Of a DNA stretch of 64,000 nucleotides, positions 8,377 through 15,918 are shown piece by piece. The notes below the pieces were generated by a model, which was given only the letters and a program-made list of their open reading frames with translations, did no database searches and was not told the DNA's origin. Each line of letters starts with the position of its first letter. Position 1 is the stretch's first letter. A program made the position numbers and the translations under genes. The stretch comes from Bradyrhizobium sp. 190 (GTDB taxonomy: Bacteria > Pseudomonadota > Alphaproteobacteria > Rhizobiales > Xanthobacteraceae), in assembly GCF_023073415.1 (NCBI RefSeq), contig NZ_JADPJL010000012.1, forward strand, positions 694,501 to 758,500, in the 5' to 3' direction.

Positions 8377-8442
8377 TTTGTTTCCTCCTGGGCAATTATT
8401 TCGTTAGTGCTCTTGGCGGCACCGCGGACAAAATTTGGGCCG

Positions 8443-10176
8443 CTACAGCGGCGTGATCTGGACATGCAGGACGGCAGCGATTCCGCCGTCGACAGCGGCG
8501 AGGCAGCGATCGACGGCCGCGGCGAGGTCATCCGGCTCGTTGACGAATTCAGCGTGCGCGCCGAACGCGCGGCCAATATCGGAGAAGTTTCGCTGCTCGC
8601 CCTGCCGGCCCGAGCGCAGTTGCGATTGAAACGAATTGGTCTCGGCGGCGATGCCCTTCGGATAGACCCGCTGCACCGACGACTTGACCGCCTGCCAGCC
8701 GCCATTGTCGAGGACGACCGTCAGAATCGGAATCTGATATTGCTGGGCGACGGCGAATACCGAATCCGGCGAGGAAAAATGAAAGCCGCCGTCACCGATG
8801 ATCTGCACGATGCGTCGCTCCGGCTGCGCCAGCTTCAGGCCCAGCGCCATGCCGCCGCTGAAGCCAAGCCCTCCGCCGGCGAGGCCGACATAGCTGTGCG
8901 GCCGCGTGCGGCGGATATGCTCCTGCACCAGCGGTGCATTGCGGATCGCTTCGTTGACGACGATATCGTCCTGCGAGATCGCACGGTTCAAGGTCGCGAA
9001 CAGGTAGGCCGCGCTGATCGCTCCAGGCGCGCCCTTGTTCGTTGCGGCGGCTACCCGCCGCTTGTCCGCTGCCTCGCGGGCACCGCTCCAGCCAGCAATG
9101 CGGTCGACGACGCGCTTGCGATAGCCGTCATCCGCGCGCGCCGCGACCACCTCGAGCACCTGCCGCAGCACCGTCGCGCAATCGCCCTGCACCCTGATGT
9201 CGGTCGGGAATCCCCACATCGGGAAATCCGACTTCAACGGATCGATGTCGATCTGGATCCAGTCGATCTCTTCGACGCGCTTGGCGTATTGCGGCACAAA
9301 GGGCACGTCGGTATCGAGCAGCAGTCCGACATCGGCCTGTTCCAACAGCGGCGACGGATCGAAACCGGCGAAGCACGGCGAATCCTGCGAAACATTGAGG
9401 TCGATCGAATTGAACTCCGCGATCCGGATGCCGCAGGCAAGCGCGAGGCGCTCCAGCGCCGCGACCGCGTCGGCATTCCGCCCGAGATAGGCCGTCAGCG
9501 CGATTGGATTTTCCGCCGTCATCAATCGTGTGGCGATGGCATCGACGCGAGCAGGATCGATGCCACCGGCGACCACGCCGCCATAGCGGGCGGAGTTGTA
9601 CGCCGGCATCTGCGTTTCGTCCCATTCCTCGGCCAGCGTCTCGCGCGGCAGCATCATGTAGACCGGCCCGGGTGGATCGCTGTGCATGAAGGCGCCGGCG
9701 CGGGCGAGCGCTTCCTTCACGACGACGCCGGAGGGCAGCGAATACTCCCATTTGACATAGGGCCGCACGATGCTGGCGATGTCGAAGGGTTCCTGCACGA
9801 AGTGTACATAGGTGTCGCGCGATCCCGTCAATTCGCCATGCAGCGTGAAGGGTGCGCGTCCAGCAAACAGCATCACCGGCAGCCGGTACCGAAACAGGTT
9901 CTGTATAGCCATGCAGGCATTGGCAGTCCCGGCGTCGACATGCACGAACACCGCCTGTCCCTTGCCGGTCGCCAGCGCGTAGCCGCCGGCCATGTGAACG
10001 GCGACGATCTCGTGCGGGCAGAGGATGACTTCCGGATGCTTGCGGCCTTCGCGGTCCCAGCGCGCGATCTCCTCGATCAGCGAGACATGATCGGTGCCGA
10101 GATTGGCGAAGATATAGTCGACGCCGAGGTCGACGAGACCTTCGAGGAAATAATGCGCGGCACTGTGGCGGCTCAT
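8443..10176 (-). CDS. Thiamine-diphosphate-dependent enzyme (acetolactate synthase / benzoylformate decarboxylase superfamily)
   Basis: A 577-residue three-domain ThDP enzyme. The activating Glu is in CPHEIVAVHMAGGYALATG (about residue 54), the middle nucleotide-like domain spans roughly 190-340, and the cofactor-binding motif starts at IIGDGGFHFSSPDSV with the closing VVLDNGGW. It may decarboxylate a 2-keto acid or carboligate; the acceptor cannot be told. It lacks the signs of a housekeeping acetolactate synthase (no ilvH neighbour). The frame runs far upstream into the next gene, but ATG 10176 with AAGGAAAAGG upstream is the start. Gaps to its neighbours (66 and 71 bp) are compatible with one operon of catabolic genes. 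Confidence 0.85.
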   Translation of the reverse strand: MSRHSAAHYFLEGLVDLGVDYIFANLGTDHVSLIEEIARWDREGRKHPEVILCPHEIVAVHMAGGYALATGKGQAVFVHVDAGTANACMAIQNLFRYRLPVMLFAGRAPFTLHGELTGSRDTYVHFVQEPFDIASIVRPYVKWEYSLPSGVVVKEALARAGAFMHSDPPGPVYMMLPRETLAEEWDETQMPAYNSARYGGVVAGGIDPARVDAIATRLMTAENPIALTAYLGRNADAVAALERLALACGIRIAEFNSIDLNVSQDSPCFAGFDPSPLLEQADVGLLLDTDVPFVPQYAKRVEEIDWIQIDIDPLKSDFPMWGFPTDIRVQGDCATVLRQVLEVVAARADDGYRKRVVDRIAGWSGAREAADKRRVAAATNKGAPGAISAAYLFATLNRAISQDDIVVNEAIRNAPLVQEHIRRTRPHSYVGLAGGGLGFSGGMALGLKLAQPERRIVQIIGDGGFHFSSPDSVFAVAQQYQIPILTVVLDNGGWQAVKSSVQRVYPKGIAAETNSFQSQLRSGRQGEQRNFSDIGRAFGAHAEFVNEPDDLAAAVDRCLAAVDGGIAAVLHVQITPL

Positions 10177-10247
10177 GGCCTTTTCCTTGTGTTCCCTTGT
10201 CGGCCTTCGGCCTGTTCTTGGTTCGACGACGGATCTGGCGTGATCTG

Positions 10248-11849
10248 TCAGGGGTGGCCGCCGACCACGCGACGGATGATGCCAGCGGCGTCGGTAACAT
10301 CGCCATCCGAATCCCAGGCGACAAACTGATCGGGCCGGACCAGTACGAGCGCCGCCTCGTAGAATTCCCGCGCTTCCACGGTGTCGTCCCTGACCAGCTT
10401 CAGTGGTACGCCGCTGGTCTGGGCGGCGCGCCTGATCGAGGCGGTGGCGGCTTCCGGCGCGCCAAAATCGAGCAGCGTAAATCCTTCGCCCAGTTCCTCG
10501 AAGACATTGCGGCCTGACGTGAGCTGGCGCGGCGTCAGATGATGGCCGGCGCGCGCCGCGAATTGATGTGACCCGATCGCACTGCAGGCGGCGCCAGGCG
10601 TACCTGCGACGACCGAGGAGCCCTCGTAATTCGGCTCGAACGAATTCACTTCCGAATGCGCACCGGACGAGCGCGCCTGCCATTCGGCTTCGAACGCATC
10701 CTTGTCGGCCGCAGGATCGAACTTGGCTAAGAATTTCCGGTCGCTTTCGATCGCCTTCTCGATGAAATCCTGCGCGGTGGACGCGAATACCGGGCGCCGT
10801 TCCTCGCCGTAGGAATCCAGCAGGTGCGCTCCGGCCCAACCTTGCAGCGCCGCCGCAAGTTTCCAGCCGAGATTGGCGGCGTCTTCGAGGCCGGTGTTGA
10901 TGCCGTAACCGCCATAGGGCGGATGACTGTGCGCGGCATCGCCGGCAATGAAAACTCGCTCCATGCGATATTGATCCGCGATCGCGACGCGCAGGTCCCA
11001 AAAGCCGATGTGCTCGAACTCGACGTCGAACTCATCGCCGACCGCTCCATGCAGGAGGCCGCGGAAATCGAAATTGTCTTTTGTCGTACCGAGCGGCACC
11101 GGCGCATGAAAGAACCAGGTGGTGCCGAGATCGACGCGGCCGAAGAACTTCCAGTAGCCCTTCAGGTCGGGATGCAGCACATTATAGAAAGACTTGTTGG
11201 GAAAGCGCTCCAGCAATCTGTGCAGGCCAGTCGAGCGGAACACCAGCAGCACCATCAGCCGGTCGTGGTCGGTCAGAGTCTGGGTGATGCCGGCAGCCTG
11301 GCGCACCAGCGAGCGGCTGCCGTCACAGCCGACCACATAGTCTGCCCGCAGCGTGCGTTGCCGATCGCTGTTGCGCTCGGCAATCGTCACCTGCCCGCCC
11401 TCGGCGTCCTGCGTGATGCCGGAAGCGCTCCAGCCGTAAATTGTTTCGACGTTCTGCAACTGACTCAAGCGGTGCCGCAGCACGGCCTCGGTGGCGTATT
11501 GCGGCAGCCGTTCGTTATCCGTGAAGTAATAGGGCCGCACCAACTCGCGCTGGAGCCAGTCATACCGGTATCCGCTCAGCAGCGTGCCATAGGACGTCAT
11601 GCCGCCGATGCCGTAGTTGGGCGGGATCGTCCGCGCCGCCCGAAGCTCCGCCTCCGCGCCCCAGAAGTAAAAGTGCTCAAGGGTGCGCTGGGTCAGGTTT
11701 TGCCCCTTCGGGATCGGCTGCGGGCTGACGTAGCGCTCGACCAGAACGCAGCTGACGCCGCGCTGGCCGAGGTCGATCGCAAGACCCAGACCAACCGGTC
11801 CGCCTCCGACAATGACGACTTGCGTGGTTGATTCGGTGGGCTTGCTCAT
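10248..11849 (-). CDS. FAD-dependent aromatic-ring monooxygenase
   Basis: A 533-residue class A flavin hydroxylase, paralogous in layout to the one at 5737 but clearly divergent. Motifs: VVIVGGGPVGLGLAIDLGQRG at residues 10-30, ADYVVGCDGSRSLVRQ near 170, VFIAGDAAHSHPPYGGYG near 300 with NTGLEDAANLGWKLAAAL after it, and a C-terminal thioredoxin-like fold ending LVLVRPDQFVAWD. Start ATG 11849 (MSKPTES) preceded by AAGAAG. It is the first gene of the catabolic cluster after iclR, with a palindromic operator candidate about 75 bp upstream. The substrate is probably a phenolic compound, but this is inferred from family only. Confidence 0.88.
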   Translation of the reverse strand: MSKPTESTTQVVIVGGGPVGLGLAIDLGQRGVSCVLVERYVSPQPIPKGQNLTQRTLEHFYFWGAEAELRAARTIPPNYGIGGMTSYGTLLSGYRYDWLQRELVRPYYFTDNERLPQYATEAVLRHRLSQLQNVETIYGWSASGITQDAEGGQVTIAERNSDRQRTLRADYVVGCDGSRSLVRQAAGITQTLTDHDRLMVLLVFRSTGLHRLLERFPNKSFYNVLHPDLKGYWKFFGRVDLGTTWFFHAPVPLGTTKDNFDFRGLLHGAVGDEFDVEFEHIGFWDLRVAIADQYRMERVFIAGDAAHSHPPYGGYGINTGLEDAANLGWKLAAALQGWAGAHLLDSYGEERRPVFASTAQDFIEKAIESDRKFLAKFDPAADKDAFEAEWQARSSGAHSEVNSFEPNYEGSSVVAGTPGAACSAIGSHQFAARAGHHLTPRQLTSGRNVFEELGEGFTLLDFGAPEAATASIRRAAQTSGVPLKLVRDDTVEAREFYEAALVLVRPDQFVAWDSDGDVTDAAGIIRRVVGGHP

Positions 11850-11924
11850 TTTTGCTTCTTGCGATCGGCGTGACTGGCGCGCAGGCGGCGGAAAATGAGA
11901 GCAGGTTAGGCCCAAGTCAAGCAT

Positions 11925-11943
11925 AATCTCATAATATAAGATT
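11925..11943. promoter_or_regulatory. Putative IclR operator, site 1
   Basis: Near-perfect 19-bp palindrome AATCTCATA-A-TATAAGATT (one mismatched pair) just behind the iclR stop and upstream of the flavin hydroxylase gene. It matches the palindrome at 12840-12858 at 16 of 19 positions and lies in AT-rich DNA unlike the surroundings. Assignment to the adjacent regulator is inferred. Confidence 0.6.
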
Positions 11944-11947
11944 TTGC

Positions 11948-12706
11948 TTAGGGTTTCCCGCTCGCCTGATCGGCTGAAATCTGGGACGCCACGCGCCGGA
12001 CCTCGGCCCCGATTTGATCGATCTGCGCGCCTGTTACGAGATTGCCGGCAATGGTGACGCAGACGCTGGCAACCGGATAATCGCGATCGTCGACAACAGG
12101 CGCGGCGATGCCTACGGCGCCGGGCGTAACCTCGCCATAGGCGACGCAAAAGCCGGCTTTGCGGACCTTCCTCAGGCTTTTCAGGACATCATCGGCGGTG
12201 TCGCCGAGACCAACCGCGCGCAGATCGGCGAGATTGCGCTCGATCAGCGGCACCAAACGCGGCCGCGGCAGCAGCGCCAGGATCGAGCGCGCGATCGCGC
12301 CGCGCCCGAGCGGCATCGGCCGGCCGCGTGGATAGGAACTGATCGGGTTCCTGGTGGAGGATTCAGAGGCAACGCAAAGAATCTTGCTGCCGTACCAGCG
12401 CAAGACCATGGCGGTGCAGGAATAGGCAGCCGTTAGCTGCTTCAGGTAAGGCACGCCGAGCAGCACCAGCGGGTCGGAGCGGCGCGTCAGATAATCCATC
12501 TCGACGACCTTCGGTCCCAGCGTGACGCCGGAGTTGCGGGTCGACATCAGGAAGCCGGCGTCTTTCAGGGTCTTCAGATAGCGGTAGAGCGTCGGCCGGC
12601 TGTAGCCGAGCTCGCGCATCAAGTCCTCGGGCGTCCATTCCAGCCGCTCCTCGGAAAACACCTCGAGTACCGCAAGCACCCGTTCCAGGCTGTTCTTCGG
12701 CTTCAT
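11948..12706 (-). CDS. IclR-family transcriptional regulator
   Basis: A 252-residue IclR-type regulator. The N-terminal winged helix is at about residues 8-60 (SLERVLAVLEVFSEERLEWT, then YSRPTLYRYLKTLKDAGFL as the recognition region); the effector domain follows, with the usual AVGIAAPVVDDRDYPVASV near residues 195-213. IclR proteins bind small carboxylic or aromatic effectors and control catabolic genes. Its position between the catabolic cluster and a divergent binding-protein gene, with matching palindromes on both sides, points to local control of both. ATG 12706 is the start. Confidence 0.92.
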   Translation of the reverse strand: MKPKNSLERVLAVLEVFSEERLEWTPEDLMRELGYSRPTLYRYLKTLKDAGFLMSTRNSGVTLGPKVVEMDYLTRRSDPLVLLGVPYLKQLTAAYSCTAMVLRWYGSKILCVASESSTRNPISSYPRGRPMPLGRGAIARSILALLPRPRLVPLIERNLADLRAVGLGDTADDVLKSLRKVRKAGFCVAYGEVTPGAVGIAAPVVDDRDYPVASVCVTIAGNLVTGAQIDQIGAEVRRVASQISADQASGKP

Positions 12707-12839
12707 GCTTCAAGCCGCATGGTCTGACTTCGCTCCAGTTTCGGCGTGCGGCCCGCGTTGGTCCTGCTTTGGACCAGATACTTTTTCCGATCCGGCAGAA
12801 TCAATCTTGAACTGGCGCCGATAGGCGCATATACATCAT

Positions 12840-12858
12840 AATCTCATATTAAGAGATT
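12840..12858. promoter_or_regulatory. Putative IclR operator, site 2
   Basis: 19-bp palindrome AATCTCATA-T-TAAGAGATT (one mismatched pair) in the divergent region between iclR (start 12706) and the TTT binding-protein gene (start 12915). It shares the left arm AATCTCATA exactly with site 1, and both are preceded by AT and followed by TT. Confidence 0.6.
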
Positions 12859-12914
12859 TTTATAAAGAAAGGTCCGCGGGGCGATCAGCAGCGGGCAAAG
12901 TATGGGAGGATATT

Positions 12915-13907
12915 GTGGCGATCGATTCCGCAAGCGGCCTGCATTCGCGCCGTACGGTGCTGGGGATTCTCGTCGCGGCCTTTGCCCCTCTGATGCCCGG
13001 CCTGGTTTACGGGCAGTCGCAGCAACCAATCCGGCTCAACGTCCCCTTCTCGCCGGGCACAGGGCCAGACCTGCTCGCGCGCATCCTCAGCGAGGAACTG
13101 CGGCAGCGCTGGAATCACCCCGTGATCGTTGAGAACAAACCCGGCGCCAGCGGCAACATCGGCACGCAGGCCGCAGCGCGCACTGCGCCTGATGGCCAGA
13201 ACCTGCTGGTGACCGTCAATACGTTCGTGATGAATGCGAGCCTTTATCCGACAATGCCCTACGATCCTGAGAAGGATTTCGTACCGATCGCCGAGATCGC
13301 AACGGGTGCTTTGGCGCTCGTTGTTCATCCTTCGCTCAACGTCAACACACTTGCGGAACTGATCGCACTCGCCCGCAGCAAACCGGGCGAGATCAACTAT
13401 GCTTCTCCCGGCCGCGGCACACCACAACATCTCGCCATGGAGCTGTTCAAGCTCACGGCGCAGATCAACCTGACGCACATTCCTTATTCAGGGTCGGCCG
13501 GCGCGGTGAAGGATCTTGCGGGCGGACACGTCTCGGCCATGTTCCTGCCGGTCCATACCGCGCTTCCACTCGCAGAAACCGGACAAATCCGTATCCTCGC
13601 TGTGGGCAGCCAAAAACGGACGCCGCAGGCGGCGAACGTGCCAACGCTCGCAGAACTAGGTGTCACCGACTTCGATGTCGATTTGTGGTACGGCGTTCTT
13701 GCTCCAGCCAATACGCCGAAAGAGATCGTCGACCGCTACAATGCGGTGTTCAACGAGATACTCGCGGAGCCGAACGTTCGAGCGCTTCTCGGCAAGCAAG
13801 GCTTGATCGCGCAGGGCGGCCCGCCTCAACGCCTGGCAGAACTGATCGCCAAGGATCGCCCGCGCTGGGCCAAAGTCGTCAAGGACGCGCAGATCACTGC
13901 AGAGTAG
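12915..13907 (+). CDS. TTT (Bug family) periplasmic solute-binding protein with Tat-like signal
   Basis: A 330-residue Bug-type binding protein. The N terminus SRRTVLGILVAAFAPLMPG resembles a twin-arginine signal, unusual for this mostly Sec-exported family. Mature-part motifs: PIRLNVPFSPGTGPDLLAR, VIVENKPGASGNIGTQ, IPYSGSAGAVKDLAGGHV and the C-terminal RPRWAKVVKDAQI. Start is GTG 12915 with GGGAGGA at 4 nt distance. It is divergent from iclR and has the site 2 palindrome about 57 bp upstream, so it is likely controlled with the catabolic cluster and may feed it. It is distinct from the binding protein at 7405. Confidence 0.9.
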   Translation: MAIDSASGLHSRRTVLGILVAAFAPLMPGLVYGQSQQPIRLNVPFSPGTGPDLLARILSEELRQRWNHPVIVENKPGASGNIGTQAAARTAPDGQNLLVTVNTFVMNASLYPTMPYDPEKDFVPIAEIATGALALVVHPSLNVNTLAELIALARSKPGEINYASPGRGTPQHLAMELFKLTAQINLTHIPYSGSAGAVKDLAGGHVSAMFLPVHTALPLAETGQIRILAVGSQKRTPQAANVPTLAELGVTDFDVDLWYGVLAPANTPKEIVDRYNAVFNEILAEPNVRALLGKQGLIAQGGPPQRLAELIAKDRPRWAKVVKDAQITAE

Positions 13908-14020
13908 CGTGAAAGAGTCCAACAAGGCGCGCGTCGAAGAGCGCGTCAGGCGAAAGGTTTCCGGCGTCGATTGAATGATGCGAAAGCGTAGACGGACTGT
14001 CTCTCAAGAATGACGCAACC

Positions 14021-15787
14021 TCACGCCGGTAACCCGGCCTTTAGAAGGCCGGTCTCATGGCGCCGGCGATCGGCCTCCTGCTTGTAGTGCTGGGTGGCGA
14101 GATAGGTGGCCACCGAGAAACCCGGCTCGAGCTTCACGACCTCGGCAGCATGCGCGGCGGCTGCCACCGCGTTGCCCATTTGCGCGAAGGTTGCAGCGAG
14201 GAACGCGTGATGCGTGTAGTCGGGCCGCGTGATCCGCGCGAACGCCTCGGCGGCTTCGGCGAATTTCTCGGCGCAATAGCACGCGCGACCCAGGTGATTC
14301 CAGAACCGTTCCGGGTGGTACGGGTTGAGGCGCATCGCCTTCCTGATCCAGTCGATCCCCTCTTCCGGCCGTCCCAGCCAGGTCAGAAACTCGCCCTGCT
14401 GCACCACGACGATATCGTAGTTGGGATTGAGTGCGAGTGCCCGCTCCTGATGGTAGGCCGCCCGGTCATGATCGTCGCGCGTCAAGTTCACGGCGGCCAG
14501 GATGCGGTGAACGTCGCTGTCGTTGTCATCGAGCGCCAGCGCGATCTGCAACTCGTCAGCCACCTGCTGAAAGGTGGCGTCGCGATCCGCGCACCATCCA
14601 TAGACCCAGGTCTGGCCCAGCACGCAGGCCTTCCAGGCGTGCGCGTGCGCGTAATTCGGATCGAGCGCGATGGCGCGGTTGAGGAGAGACTGCGCCTCCG
14701 CATTGTCTTCCCGTCGCGAGCGGTGGTGCAGCACTTTGGCGGCGAGCACGCATTCATAGGCCGCCATGTTGTCGGTTCGCTGGCGCTTCGCGCGTTCCTG
14801 CGTAGCGGCCTCGACGCGGCCGGGAAGCGTGCTGACGATCGCCCGGGTCACCTCGTCCTGGATCGCGAAGATATCCTCGAGCTTGCGGTCGTAGCGTTCG
14901 GCCCAGACATGCCGGTCGGTTTGCGCGTCGATGAGCTGCACGGTGATGCGGACGCGATCGCCGACCTTGCGCACGCTCCCCTCGAGGACGTATTCGACGT
15001 CGAGCTCGCGCGCGACCTCCTGCACCTTCACGGCTTTGCCCTTGTGCACGAAGGTCGAGTTGCGCGAGATGACGAGAAGGTCGCGGAAGCGCGACAGCTC
15101 GGTGATAATGTCCTCGGTGAGGCCGTCCGCAAAAAATTCCTGCTCCGGATCGCCGCTCATGTTGACCAGCGGCAGCACGGCGATGGACGGCTTCCTCGTC
15201 GTGATTGTCGCCGTCGCGCCGTCCTTGCCGCTCTCCGGCGCCGCAGCGGCATCCGGCTCGAGTCGTACCCGAAAGACGTGGATCGGGCGGGTGATGTTCT
15301 TGACGTTCTGCTCGCCGATATCCTCAAAGGCGATGTCATCGAGCCGGTGGTTGACTTGATCGCGCACGGCGCCCGAGACGCAGATGCCGCCGGGCTCGGC
15401 GAGCACCTCGAGACGCGCCGCGACGTTGACGCCATCGCCGAAAATATCGTTGTCCTCGATGATCACGTCGCCCAGATTGATGCCGATGCGGAACTGGATC
15501 CATCGCGCCGGGGACACATCGGCATTGCGCAGCGCCATCCGGCGCTGGACTTCGGCAGCGCACGACACCGCATCAACGACACTGCGAAACTCCACCAGCA
15601 TGCCGTCACCGGTCGTCTTGATGATGCGGCCGCGGTTCTTGGCAATGGAGGGATCAATGAGCTCAAGCCGGTGGGTCTTGAGGCGCGCAAGCGTCCCCGC
15701 CTCGTCGACCTCCATCAGCCGGCTGTAACCGACCATGTCGGCGGCAAGGACCGCTGCGAGCCTTCGCTCGGGTCCGGGCGCTTCCAT
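14021..15787 (-). CDS. Class III adenylate/guanylate cyclase with TolB-like and TPR regions
   Basis: A 588-residue protein. Residues about 8-165 form a class III nucleotide cyclase domain: the two metal aspartates lie in AADMVGYSRLM and TGDGMLVEF, and FGDGVNVAARLE carries the Asn and Arg expected for transition-state binding, so it looks active. A TolB-like/FlgO-like segment follows (PSIAVLPLVNMSGDPEQEFF near residue 200), then TPR-type helical repeats to the C terminus. This architecture is very common in Bradyrhizobium, usually of unknown input. No transmembrane segment is seen. Start ATG 15787 (MEAPGPERRL) has GAGGCGG upstream. It is convergent with the preceding binding-protein gene. Confidence 0.88.
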   Translation of the reverse strand: MEAPGPERRLAAVLAADMVGYSRLMEVDEAGTLARLKTHRLELIDPSIAKNRGRIIKTTGDGMLVEFRSVVDAVSCAAEVQRRMALRNADVSPARWIQFRIGINLGDVIIEDNDIFGDGVNVAARLEVLAEPGGICVSGAVRDQVNHRLDDIAFEDIGEQNVKNITRPIHVFRVRLEPDAAAAPESGKDGATATITTRKPSIAVLPLVNMSGDPEQEFFADGLTEDIITELSRFRDLLVISRNSTFVHKGKAVKVQEVARELDVEYVLEGSVRKVGDRVRITVQLIDAQTDRHVWAERYDRKLEDIFAIQDEVTRAIVSTLPGRVEAATQERAKRQRTDNMAAYECVLAAKVLHHRSRREDNAEAQSLLNRAIALDPNYAHAHAWKACVLGQTWVYGWCADRDATFQQVADELQIALALDDNDSDVHRILAAVNLTRDDHDRAAYHQERALALNPNYDIVVVQQGEFLTWLGRPEEGIDWIRKAMRLNPYHPERFWNHLGRACYCAEKFAEAAEAFARITRPDYTHHAFLAATFAQMGNAVAAAAHAAEVVKLEPGFSVATYLATQHYKQEADRRRHETGLLKAGLPA

Positions 15788-15918
15788 TTTCCGCCTCGCT
15801 GAGCGGCAGTCTAGCAGATTTGCCGCATGGGCCAAGGATGCATCCGGGATGCAAGTATGCATCCGGGATGACGGCAGCCGCAGTTCAATCTCAAGCAGCA
15901 GGAAGGTGGGTCCTGCAA

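Noticed and set aside
8215..10329. A 704-codon open frame on the plus strand
   Set aside because: It is antisense to the ThDP enzyme gene and the start of the TTT gene, has no recognisable domain and is very rich in Arg, as codon-shadow frames are.
10248..12149. N-terminal extension of the flavin hydroxylase to 12149
   Set aside because: The extension overlaps iclR and the operator; family alignment and the ribosome site support the start at 11849.
12844..13478. Minus-strand open frames opposite the binding protein at 12915
   Set aside because: They have no motifs and lie under a gene with a signal peptide, ribosome site and Bug hallmarks.
14057..15802. A 581-codon open frame on the plus strand
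   Set aside because: Antisense to the class III cyclase with intact catalytic motifs; no domain of its own.
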